Shown here: positions 6,523 through 12,073 of the stretch, piece by piece
How the letters are laid out: each line of letters begins with the position of its first letter
How positions within the stretch are numbered: position 1 is the first letter of the stretch
Assembly: GCA_937873805.1 (NCBI GenBank)
Contig: CALMWO010000380.1
Location: 1 to 12,073 of the forward strand
Reading direction: 5' to 3'
Source: an uncultured Hyphomonadaceae bacterium
GTDB lineage: Bacteria > Pseudomonadota > Alphaproteobacteria > Caulobacterales > Hyphomonadaceae
Length of the DNA: 12,073 nt
Position numbers and translations under genes: made by a program
The notes under the pieces: generated by a model
Seen by the model: only the letters and a program-made list of their open reading frames with translations
What the model was told of the DNA's origin: nothing
Database searches by the model: none

Positions 6523-7239
6523 TTAGGGCGACGAAGGGAACAAGGTCACTAGTCCAGCACCTATAAAAATCAGTATCAAAGCAAACGCGGACGCAACGGT
6601 GATGAAATATTCCACGATCATTCTGACTGTGAGCTTGAAGCCCGCCATGTTGACGTGAATTTCGTGCTCGCCCACGATCAAGTTTATCAGGCCGGCAAAG
6701 TTCATTGACCTATTCAGGCCTGCTTCTACGAAAAAATTCGGCCAAGGCATGGGGAACGGCAGCTCGATCCTCGTGCCGTAGTGGACTTGGTACAAAACAT
6801 AGACCGGCAACAGGACAATAGCTCCCAACCCAAGTGCGAGTGCCGAGACATCCAGTCCCGTAATGAGGAAGCCGAAGACTAGAGTCGAAATGAGCACCGC
6901 GATGCCCAGCAGGGCCAGTTGATGAAGCGGCCGTGAAAGCCATGCCGATACGCCTGATACCGTGATCACGAGCAATGGCAGAAGCTGGCGCTCCACTGGG
7001 TCGAGCTCAAAGCCCCAGATCGTTATCCACCCAAACAGAAAACCAAAAACCAGATCGACCAGCGATCTGTAGGAATCGAGGATTAGAAGAACAAAGCCTT
7101 GTGCATCAGCTACGCCTGCGGATTTCGCCACGGCGAGAAGGCTGATCGCCACCGCGATGATTGCGACTACCTTCCCCCAGATTAGGTTCACAAGGAAAAG
7201 TCTGCTTGATTTTGTCTTGTTTGGCTTTGGAGCTTTCAT
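6523..7239 (-). CDS. Polytopic membrane protein of unknown function, low GC
   Basis: A 238-residue protein that I do not recognise. A basic N-terminus (KAPKPNKTKSSR) is followed by about six hydrophobic segments: roughly 20-40, 55-77, 86-100, 106-128, 132-151 and 208-233. A polar stretch between 152 and 207 (YGTRIELPFPMPWPNFF, then GEHEIHVNMAGFKLTVR) may be a cytoplasmic or periplasmic domain. The three lines of sequence I counted give 45-52% GC, against 65-70% in nearby genes, so it may be a recent arrival or an orphan gene. The ATG is preceded by GGGGGGGACGA, usable as an SD. It starts 22 bases after the stop of the carboxyltransferase gene in the same direction, so it may be read through from there. 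A small GCCC-GGGC hairpin with TTTC overlaps its TAA. It could be a small-molecule channel or an anchoring protein, but nothing in it says which. Confidence 0.7.
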   Translation of the reverse strand: MKAPKPNKTKSSRLFLVNLIWGKVVAIIAVAISLLAVAKSAGVADAQGFVLLILDSYRSLVDLVFGFLFGWITIWGFELDPVERQLLPLLVITVSGVSAWLSRPLHQLALLGIAVLISTLVFGFLITGLDVSALALGLGAIVLLPVYVLYQVHYGTRIELPFPMPWPNFFVEAGLNRSMNFAGLINLIVGEHEIHVNMAGFKLTVRMIVEYFITVASAFALILIFIGAGLVTLFPSSP

Positions 7240-7261
7240 TCGTCCCCCCCGTGATACATTT

Positions 7262-8809
7262 CTAAGGCCGCATTCCGAAACTGCGCGGCCCCGTCTTCAG
7301 CGCGCGATACGCATGGCGAACGAAGTCCACTACCAATGGCCGCGTGTCGCGCGGATCGATGATCTCTTCGGCAATGAACGCCTCCGCCGTACGGAAGGGC
7401 GAGCGCATCGCCTCGAACTTGCGATAGAGCTCCTTCAGCTCAGCCTCAGGATCAGCCGACCCTTCAAGCTGCCGCTTGTAAGCCGCCTCGATTCCACCCG
7501 CCATCGGCAGCGAGCCCCAATCCCCCGAAGGCCAGCAATACCGCCACCGCGTCCGCGTCGGATTGAACATCGCAGAGCCTGCAAGCCCATAGGCTTTGCG
7601 GATCACAACCGGCAGGATCGGCACCTGCGTCTGATAAACCGCCGCCATCGCCCGCACGCCCTTGCGAGTCACGCCCGATTTCTCGTGCTTCACACCCACC
7701 GCGAAGCCGGGGCAATCGACGAAGTGAATGATCGGCAGGTGAAACGTATCCGCCAGATCGAAATGCCTCACGACCTTGTCGCAGGCATCCGCCGTCCACG
7801 CGCCATCGAGGAAGAACGGATCGCCCGCGAGAATCGCCACCGGATGTCCGTCAATGCGCGCCAGTCCGGTCACAACCTGTCGGCCCCACAGGGCGCCGAT
7901 CTCGAAGAAGGAGCCCTTGTCGCAAACCGCCTCGATGATCTTCCGCGGCATGTAAGGCGTCTTGCCATCCTTCGGCACGATATCGAGCAGGAAGTCTTCC
8001 TTCCTCTGCGGATCGTCTTCGCTCGGCAGAACCGGTGGCAGTTCATCCGAGTTGGATGGCATGTAAGACAGGAACCGACGCGCCTGCGCGAACGCTTCGT
8101 GCTCCGAATTCACGACGTTATCGACAACGCCATTGCGCCCCTGAATTTCCCACCCGCCGAGTCCTTCCTTGTCGACGATCTCGCCAATCGCCTTCGCCAC
8201 CGGCGGGCCAGCAACGAACACCTGGCTCAGCCCTTTCACCATCACCGAGAAATGGCTCGCCGCCACGCGCCCCGCGCCAAGACCCGCGCAAGGTCCCAGC
8301 GCCAGCGACACCACCGGCGCACGCTGCATGTTGGCGACCAGCCATTCCCATGCGGGCGTGGTCGGAATGTAAGTACGCGGGTTGGTCTCCAGCGATTTCA
8401 CCGAACCGCCGCCGCCCGTGCCATCGATCATCCGAACGATCGGCATGCCGTACTCATTGGCCATCTGTTCGGCCATCAGCATCTTGCCCGCAATCGATGC
8501 ATCCGAAGCCCCGCCGCGAACGGTGAAGTCATCGCCAAGGATCACAGCCGGCCGGCCATCGAGCGTCGCGCGTCCGAATACCATGGTGGCAGGCAGGAAC
8601 TCCGCGATCGCGTCGTCGGGCCCGTATTCTGCCTTGCCCGCAATCTTGCCAACCTCGTGGAAGCTTCCCGGATCAGCCAGGAACGCCACCCGTTCCCGTA
8701 CGGTCAGCTTGCCCATGCTGCGCTGTCGGGCGACGCGCTCCTCGCCGCCCATCTGCTCGGCCAGCCGCTCGCGCGCGCGCAGTTCCTCGATATGGCTTTT
8801 CCAGCTCAT
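7262..8809 (-). CDS. Acyl-CoA carboxylase carboxyltransferase (beta) subunit
   Basis: A 515-residue protein of full family length (PccB/MccB/AccD-type, about 510-540). It would transfer the carboxyl group from biotin carrier protein to an acyl-CoA, as part of an alpha6-beta6-type complex in the cytosol. Two crotonase-like halves are visible. In the N-half, GGGGSVKSLE (132-141) and GPCAGLGAGRVAASHF (172-187) line the acyl-CoA site. In the C-half, FVDCPGFAVGVKHEKSGVTRKG (363-384) and AYGLAGSAMF (406-415) line the biotin side. The C-terminal region WPSGDWGSLPMAGGIEAAYKRQL (426-448) is typical of this group. ATG 8809 has GGGAGG four bases upstream. The usual biotin carboxylase/BCCP alpha partner is not in the window. 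Substrate (acetyl-, propionyl-, methylcrotonyl- or other acyl-CoA) cannot be fixed from sequence alone. It is divergent from the SCP2 gene. Confidence 0.93.
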   Translation of the reverse strand: MSWKSHIEELRARERLAEQMGGEERVARQRSMGKLTVRERVAFLADPGSFHEVGKIAGKAEYGPDDAIAEFLPATMVFGRATLDGRPAVILGDDFTVRGGASDASIAGKMLMAEQMANEYGMPIVRMIDGTGGGGSVKSLETNPRTYIPTTPAWEWLVANMQRAPVVSLALGPCAGLGAGRVAASHFSVMVKGLSQVFVAGPPVAKAIGEIVDKEGLGGWEIQGRNGVVDNVVNSEHEAFAQARRFLSYMPSNSDELPPVLPSEDDPQRKEDFLLDIVPKDGKTPYMPRKIIEAVCDKGSFFEIGALWGRQVVTGLARIDGHPVAILAGDPFFLDGAWTADACDKVVRHFDLADTFHLPIIHFVDCPGFAVGVKHEKSGVTRKGVRAMAAVYQTQVPILPVVIRKAYGLAGSAMFNPTRTRWRYCWPSGDWGSLPMAGGIEAAYKRQLEGSADPEAELKELYRKFEAMRSPFRTAEAFIAEEIIDPRDTRPLVVDFVRHAYRALKTGPRSFGMRP

Positions 8810-8883
8810 GTTGCCTCCCGTAGCCTGAAAACCCTAGCTGCACGCCTTCGCCTTCGCGAGCGGTTTTCGGGGTTCTGCCCAAG

Positions 8884-8921
8884 GTTGCACCGCGCCCCGC
8901 AACGCGCGACAAGGGTGCAAC
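8884..8921. repeat. Perfect 8-bp inverted repeat in a divergent promoter region
   Basis: GTTGCACC (8884-8891) and GGTGCAAC (8914-8921) are exact inverted copies separated by 22 bases, so their centres are 30 bp apart, about three helical turns. They sit in the 133-base gap between the carboxyltransferase and SCP2 genes, and close to the SCP2 SD (AGGAG, 6 bases before its ATG). This fits an operator pair for a dimeric regulator, though as RNA it could also be a long-loop hairpin. No clear sigma-70 boxes are present; TTGCAC at 8885-8890 could act as a -35. Confidence 0.5.
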
Positions 8922-8942
8922 GCTATCTCCCAGGAGCCGGAC

Positions 8943-9245
8943 ATGGATCTCAACGACGTCACCGCAAAAGTGCAGGCTGCCCTCGCTGGCGGCACGGGCT
9001 TCGACAAGAAGGTCAAGTTTGACTTCGGTTCCGTCGGCAAACTCCTGATCGACGGCGCCGCTGGCAAAGCCTCCAACGAAGACGGCGCGGCAGACGCCAC
9101 CGTCACGGTCGGCTTCGACGACTTCCTCAAGCTCGCTCAGGGCGCGCTCGATCCGACCATGGCCTTCATGCAAGGCAAGTTGAAAGTCGCCGGCGACATG
9201 GGCGTTGCGATGAAGCTCCAGTCGCTGTTCTCCAAACTGAAGTAA
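8943..9245 (+). CDS. SCP2 sterol-binding domain protein
   Basis: A 100-residue single-domain protein covering the whole SCP2 fold, which binds lipids such as fatty acyl-CoAs or hopanoid/sterol-like molecules in a hydrophobic tunnel. The strand-rich core (FDFGSVGKLLIDGAAG at 26-41 and ATVTVGFDDFLKLAQGALDP at 52-71) and the closing amphipathic helix MAFMQGKLKVAGDMGVAMKL (73-92) match the family. AGGAG lies 6 bases before the ATG. The next gene begins 5 bases after the stop. It is likely co-expressed with that lipase-like hydrolase; a role as carrier of its substrate or product is inferred. No signal peptide, so cytoplasmic. Confidence 0.92.
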   Translation: MDLNDVTAKVQAALAGGTGFDKKVKFDFGSVGKLLIDGAAGKASNEDGAADATVTVGFDDFLKLAQGALDPTMAFMQGKLKVAGDMGVAMKLQSLFSKLK

Positions 9246-9250
9246 CCGCC

Positions 9251-10234
9251 ATGGGCGATGGCGCCTCAGAGACTGAGGGTGGCCAGAGCCAGACTGGCAA
9301 AGCCGACCTTGTCCTCCTGCCGGATAATCCGCCGCCGCAAGGCGCGGAAGTGATCTGGTACGAGGGCAGGGGCGGCCTGCGCCTTCGGATGCTCTATGCG
9401 CCCGAGCCAAAGGACAATGGCGTCAGGACGCGCGGCCTCGCCATCGTATGCCCGGGCCGCACCGAATTCATCGAGAAGTATTTCGAGGTCGCGCGCGATC
9501 TTCAGGAGCGCGGTTTCGCCGTCGTGATCTTCGACTGGCCGGGACAAGGCCTCTCCGAGCGCCCGCTCAAGAATGCGATGGCCGGACACATCAAGAGTTT
9601 CGACTGGTATGTCGACGCACTGATACGCGGCCTTGCGAAGATCGAACGCCGCGCGCCGAAGACATGGGTCGTCGTGGCGCACTCGATGGGCGGCACGATC
9701 GCGCTTGAGGCGCTGGCCGAACGCAAGCTCACGGTCGCCGCGGCGGCCTTCTCCGCGCCGATGTGGGGTATTCCGATCTGGTTCTTTCAGCGCTGGTATG
9801 GCCGCACCATGCGCGCGGTTGGCGCCGGCGCGATGCAGGCGCGCCCGCCCCAGCCGGACGAAACATTCGAGAACAACCAGCTCACGCATTACGAGCCGCG
9901 CTGGCAGCTCTATCGCCGTCTCGTTGAAGCCGAACCCAAACTTGCGCTGGGCGAACCGACCATTGCGTGGGTTGTCTCGGCGCTGAATGCGTTCCGCAGC
10001 CTGTTCGCCCCGAATGCGCTCAATGCGCTGCACGATCTGCCCGTGCTGGTCGCCGTGGCGTCGGAAGAGACGGTGGTGAAGAAGTCAGCCCAGCGGGAGC
10101 TCGCGCGGAATTTTAAGGCCGGTAAAGTGATCAACGTGCAGGGCGCCGGGCACGAAATCCTGATGGAAACCGACGAACGCCGCGACCAGTTCTGGAAGGC
10201 GTTCGAGGATATGTGCAGCCGCGCGAAGATCTGA
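9251..10234 (+). CDS. Lysophospholipase-like alpha/beta hydrolase
   Basis: A 327-residue protein of the PldB/COG2267 type, about the usual size. Motifs: AIVCPGRTEFIEKYFEV (64-80), IFDWPGQGLSERP (93-105), nucleophile S145 in VVAHSMGG (141-148), and catalytic H301 in GAGHEILM (298-305). The acid position carries Glu: SEETVVKKSA at 271-280, where relatives have D in 'aGeD.vV', so E273 may serve as the third triad residue. The start is 5 bases after the SCP2 stop with no obvious SD, suggesting translational coupling. No signal peptide. It probably hydrolyses a phospholipid, acyl-glycerol or similar ester, given the SCP2 partner (inference). A shorter N-terminus is possible because the first 20 residues are low-complexity and polar. 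Confidence 0.88.
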   Translation: MGDGASETEGGQSQTGKADLVLLPDNPPPQGAEVIWYEGRGGLRLRMLYAPEPKDNGVRTRGLAIVCPGRTEFIEKYFEVARDLQERGFAVVIFDWPGQGLSERPLKNAMAGHIKSFDWYVDALIRGLAKIERRAPKTWVVVAHSMGGTIALEALAERKLTVAAAAFSAPMWGIPIWFFQRWYGRTMRAVGAGAMQARPPQPDETFENNQLTHYEPRWQLYRRLVEAEPKLALGEPTIAWVVSALNAFRSLFAPNALNALHDLPVLVAVASEETVVKKSAQRELARNFKAGKVINVQGAGHEILMETDERRDQFWKAFEDMCSRAKI

Positions 10235-10243
10235 TCTCTTTGC

Positions 10244-10855
10244 CTAATGCAGCAGCGGAGATTGATCATCGCCGCCTGTACGGTTGAGCAGGCGCGTCAG
10301 CGACGACGACAGGGTACGATTGGACTGGTTCAGGCGGCGCTGGCGAAAGGTCTTGTTCTCCGGCCGTGTCAGGGCCCCGATCGAAGCCGCTTCGTCTTCC
10401 GGTGTATCTTCCCCGGCAAACACATAGGCAGCGACGCCATTCTTGTCGGCGAACTGTTCCATAAGTTTGCGGGCCGTCTGTTCGGGCGTCGGTCCCTGTA
10501 TCGCCCGGCGGATCAGCCAGACCGCGCCATAGATCACTGCGCCGAAGACGACCAGCCCGATAAGGCCAGTGTAGCCTGCGCTGGTGATTGTCGCTCCCAT
10601 CGAGCGGAAGAAGTCAGCACTCGCCGCCATCAATGTTTCGTTCTGGAAAGCAACGACTCCGCCGACGCCCACGCCAACGCAGCCCAGGCGGATCGGCCAC
10701 TTCCAGCGACGCTCAACGTTCAGCTTGGTCTCAGCCCGAAAAAGATCCTGACGGGCTTCCTTGAGCATGTCGTCATGCTGACGGGCGAGGCTGAGTACCT
10801 CGACGACGAGCTGCGGTTCAAGCGTTACGGGTAATGTTCCAGCGCGCGGTCGCAT
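10244..10855 (-). CDS. Two-TM membrane protein of unknown function
   Basis: A 203-residue protein that I do not recognise. It has a cytoplasmic-looking N-terminal helix, QHDDMLKEARQDLFRAETKLNVERRWKW (26-53), likely coiled-coil, followed by two hydrophobic segments near 55-70 and 94-116. A charged C-terminal tail follows, with an acidic patch (GEDTPEDEAAS, 148-158) and a basic, Asn/Ser-rich end (RQRRLNQSNR, 171-180). Glycine-rich VGVGVGGVV lies in the first TM. ATG 10855 is preceded by GGGAGG, which is buried in the stem-loop at 10857-10897. It is the third gene of the minus-strand cluster behind the TerB-like gene and ends 9 bases from the hydrolase stop on the other strand. Function unknown. 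Confidence 0.7.
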   Translation of the reverse strand: MRPRAGTLPVTLEPQLVVEVLSLARQHDDMLKEARQDLFRAETKLNVERRWKWPIRLGCVGVGVGGVVAFQNETLMAASADFFRSMGATITSAGYTGLIGLVVFGAVIYGAVWLIRRAIQGPTPEQTARKLMEQFADKNGVAAYVFAGEDTPEDEAASIGALTRPENKTFRQRRLNQSNRTLSSSLTRLLNRTGGDDQSPLLH

Positions 10856-10856
10856 T

Positions 10857-10897
10857 CAGCCCTCCCGACAACCCGATTGAATAACGGGAGGGGTCTG
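10857..10897 (-). promoter_or_regulatory. Stem-loop masking the SD of the downstream membrane-protein gene
   Basis: Between the TerB-like stop and the next ATG, the minus-strand RNA can form an 11-bp stem: CAG, a 2-base bulge, then CCCUCCCG, paired with CGGGAGGG and CUG (loop 10868-10884). The right arm contains the GGGAGG SD of the gene starting at 10855. Inside it, CCCG can instead pair with a CGGG within the loop, which would free the SD, so a two-state switch is possible. The pairings are visible; any regulatory role is inferred. There is no U-tract, so it is not an intrinsic terminator. Confidence 0.45.
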
Positions 10898-10917
10898 AAA
10901 TTGTTCCGGTTCGCCGT

Positions 10918-11283
10918 TCAATACTTGCCGGCATCCAGTCCGAGTGCTTCGGCGAGTGTCCTGACGGCCACATTTTCCTGGGCTTCCAGCTTGCCATCCG
11001 CCACGACGGCTGCCTGCGCGATACGCATCATCAGGGCCTTTTCGGCCGCCTCGGTGACTTCGGTGCGAAGGGTGACCAGAACCGTTCCGAAGCTCTGGGT
11101 GGCGTGAACTTCGCGGGATGCTTCCGCCCAGGCGTCTGCGATCTCGGCATGGCCGTGATGGTTGAGCAGGGGGTCATGACTGGCAATCTTCGCGAAACGC
11201 TGCTGTTCGGCAGGGGCAAGATTGCCATCGGAGAAAGACACCATGGCGAAGGCGCGCGCGGCGTTGAGAAGGACCGGGGTCAT
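10918..11283 (-). CDS. TerB-like (tellurite-resistance B family) protein
   Basis: A 121-residue, all-helical protein with the paired acidic motifs of TerB/DjlA N-terminal domains: SDGNLAPAEQQRF (18-30) and ADGKLEAQENVAVRTLAEALGLD (95-117). In the family these 'DG..xxE' turns bind metal between helices. The rest, AKIASHDPLLNHHGHAEIADAW (31-52) and EKALMMRIAQAAVVA (81-95), is consistent helical packing. No signal peptide or TM. AGGA is 7 bases before the ATG. It starts 17 bases after the stop of the phosphatase gene in the same direction, so it is in that transcript. TerB-like domains occur in stress and membrane-associated complexes; tellurite itself is not implied. The exact role is unknown. 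Confidence 0.8.
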   Translation of the reverse strand: MTPVLLNAARAFAMVSFSDGNLAPAEQQRFAKIASHDPLLNHHGHAEIADAWAEASREVHATQSFGTVLVTLRTEVTEAAEKALMMRIAQAAVVADGKLEAQENVAVRTLAEALGLDAGKY

Positions 11284-11300
11284 GTGCGTTTCCTGTCGGA

Positions 11301-12073
11301 TCAGAGGGCCGAGCGCCGCAGAGAGATCAGCGCTTCATCAAGGATAGTCCGGTTCGCAGCGGCGACGATCTGCCCGCCCAGCTGCGCTGGGCCGCCTCGC
11401 CAGTCCGTCACCACGCCGCCCGCGCCTTCGATGACCGGAAACAGTGCCGCCACGTCGTGGGGCTTGAGCCCGCTTTCGATCACCATGTCGATCGTGCCGG
11501 CGGCAAGACGGGCATAGGCGTAGGCGTCCAGGCCATAGCGAGTGAGACGGGCGGTCGCACGAATATGCTCGAACGCGCCGCGTTCGGGCGGTGTCAGGAT
11601 GAAGGGATCCGTGGTCGAGAGCACGGCCTGCGTAAGTTGCGGGCAATCGCGGGTCTTCAGCTTCGTGCGCGCGCCACGGCAGTCGAGCCAGGCTTCATCG
11701 CCGACGCCGACATAGCGCTCGTCCAGCCAGGGTTGGTCGATGATGCCGAGGATCGGATTGCCATTCTTCACCAGCCCGATCAGCACGCACCAGGACGGCA
11801 GGCCGGCGACGAAGGCGCGCGTGCCGTCGATCGGGTCGAGATACCAGGTGAGGCCGGACGTTCCAGGCGTGGAGCCGTACTCCTCGCCTTCGATGCCATC
11901 GTCAGGACGTTCGGCGGTGATGATCTCGCGCATCACCCGCTCGGACGCGCGATCGGCCTCGGTCACTGGGTCGAACCCGCTCAGGTCTTTGTTCTGGGGA
12001 TTGGAAGCCGCAGCCGTGCGGAAGATCGGAAGGATCGCAGCGCGTGCAGCGTCTGAAAGACGGTAAGCCAACG
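11301..12073 (-). CDS. hisN: HisN-type histidinol-phosphatase / inositol monophosphatase family, 5' end outside window
   Basis: A Mg-dependent sugar- or aminol-phosphatase of the FIG superfamily. Motifs in order, counted from the codon at 12071: DPVTEAD (34-40), GEEYG (62-66), DPIDGTRAF (79-87, metal-binding signature) and GLKPHDVAALFPVIEGAGG (201-219, with the third metal Asp206). The 'ESGLKPxD' form and the total near 260 residues fit the monofunctional histidinol-phosphatases (HisN) used by alphaproteobacteria; this would be the last-but-one histidine biosynthesis step. A true inositol- or other phosphatase remains possible. The reading frame stays open to the window end, where only a TTG at 12069-12071 could start it; homologues usually have about ten more N-terminal residues, so the start is probably just outside. 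It leads the cluster with the TerB-like and two-TM genes. Confidence 0.88.
   Translation of the reverse strand, partial: LAYRLSDAARAAILPIFRTAAASNPQNKDLSGFDPVTEADRASERVMREIITAERPDDGIEGEEYGSTPGTSGLTWYLDPIDGTRAFVAGLPSWCVLIGLVKNGNPILGIIDQPWLDERYVGVGDEAWLDCRGARTKLKTRDCPQLTQAVLSTTDPFILTPPERGAFEHIRATARLTRYGLDAYAYARLAAGTIDMVIESGLKPHDVAALFPVIEGAGGVVTDWRGGPAQLGGQIVAAANRTILDEALISLRRSAL

Noticed and set aside
6518..6529. GCCC-GTTA-GGGC mini-hairpin at the end of the low-GC gene
   Set aside because: Only a 4-bp stem with TTTC behind it and overlapping the stop codon; too weak to call a terminator.
7157..9022. 621-residue plus-strand ORF opposite the carboxyltransferase
   Set aside because: Arg/His-rich translation without domains, fully antisense to a gene with all family motifs; a high-GC shadow.
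8673..9410. 245-residue minus-strand ORF across the divergent region
   Set aside because: Overlaps the carboxyltransferase start and the SCP2 gene on the other strand; low-complexity translation.
10247..12056. Plus-strand ORFs (about 137-199 residues) opposite the right-hand cluster
   Set aside because: Antisense to the HisN-type, TerB-like and two-TM genes; repetitive Arg/Ala composition typical of shadows.
1..12073. Mobile element, CRISPR, tRNA or phage signals
   Set aside because: No transposase or integrase, repeat-spacer array, cloverleaf or att-like direct repeats were seen on either strand.

Overview
The window is dense, high-GC bacterial chromosome, apparently an alphaproteobacterium. 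Three things point there: a ROSE-type RNA thermometer in front of a class-A small heat-shock gene, the overall gene content, and start sites with clear Shine-Dalgarno motifs. A Hyphomonadaceae/Caulobacterales-like host is my best guess, from general resemblance only. No tRNA, rRNA, CRISPR, IS element or phage gene is visible. Most of it looks like housekeeping and lipid-related chromosome rather than a mobile island. The one compositional outlier is a roughly 50% GC membrane-protein gene at 6523-7239.

Left part (1-1960): the 5' part of a small exported protein and a protein with a degenerate GGDEF/EAL-like architecture, both on the minus strand, followed by a 313-base divergent intergenic region. 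Middle left (1961-4050): a plus-strand pair, a GST-fold protein with a long charged tail and a rhomboid protease, ended by a strong bidirectional terminator. Facing it is hsp20 (minus), whose leader folds as a heat-sensing ROSE hairpin over the ribosome-binding site. Divergent from hsp20 is an ATGA-overlapping pair: a lipoprotein-type SAM methyltransferase and a small alpha/beta hydrolase.

Right part (6523-10234): an orphan acyl-CoA carboxylase carboxyltransferase subunit and the low-GC membrane protein lie on the minus strand. Divergent from them, across a 133-base gap with a perfect 8-bp inverted repeat, is a tight SCP2 sterol-carrier / lysophospholipase-like hydrolase pair. Together these suggest a small acyl/lipid metabolism neighbourhood. 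The right end (10244-12073, minus) is an apparent operon: a HisN-type inositol-monophosphatase-family phosphatase (cut by the window end), a TerB-like protein and an unrecognised two-TM protein. The last gene's Shine-Dalgarno is buried in an intergenic stem-loop.

I see no clear new multi-gene system. The observations most worth following are the ROSE thermometer, the SD-sequestering hairpin at 10857-10897, the catalytically dead EAL-like protein, the charged-tail GST fusion next to a rhomboid, and the exported methyltransferase coupled to a hydrolase.
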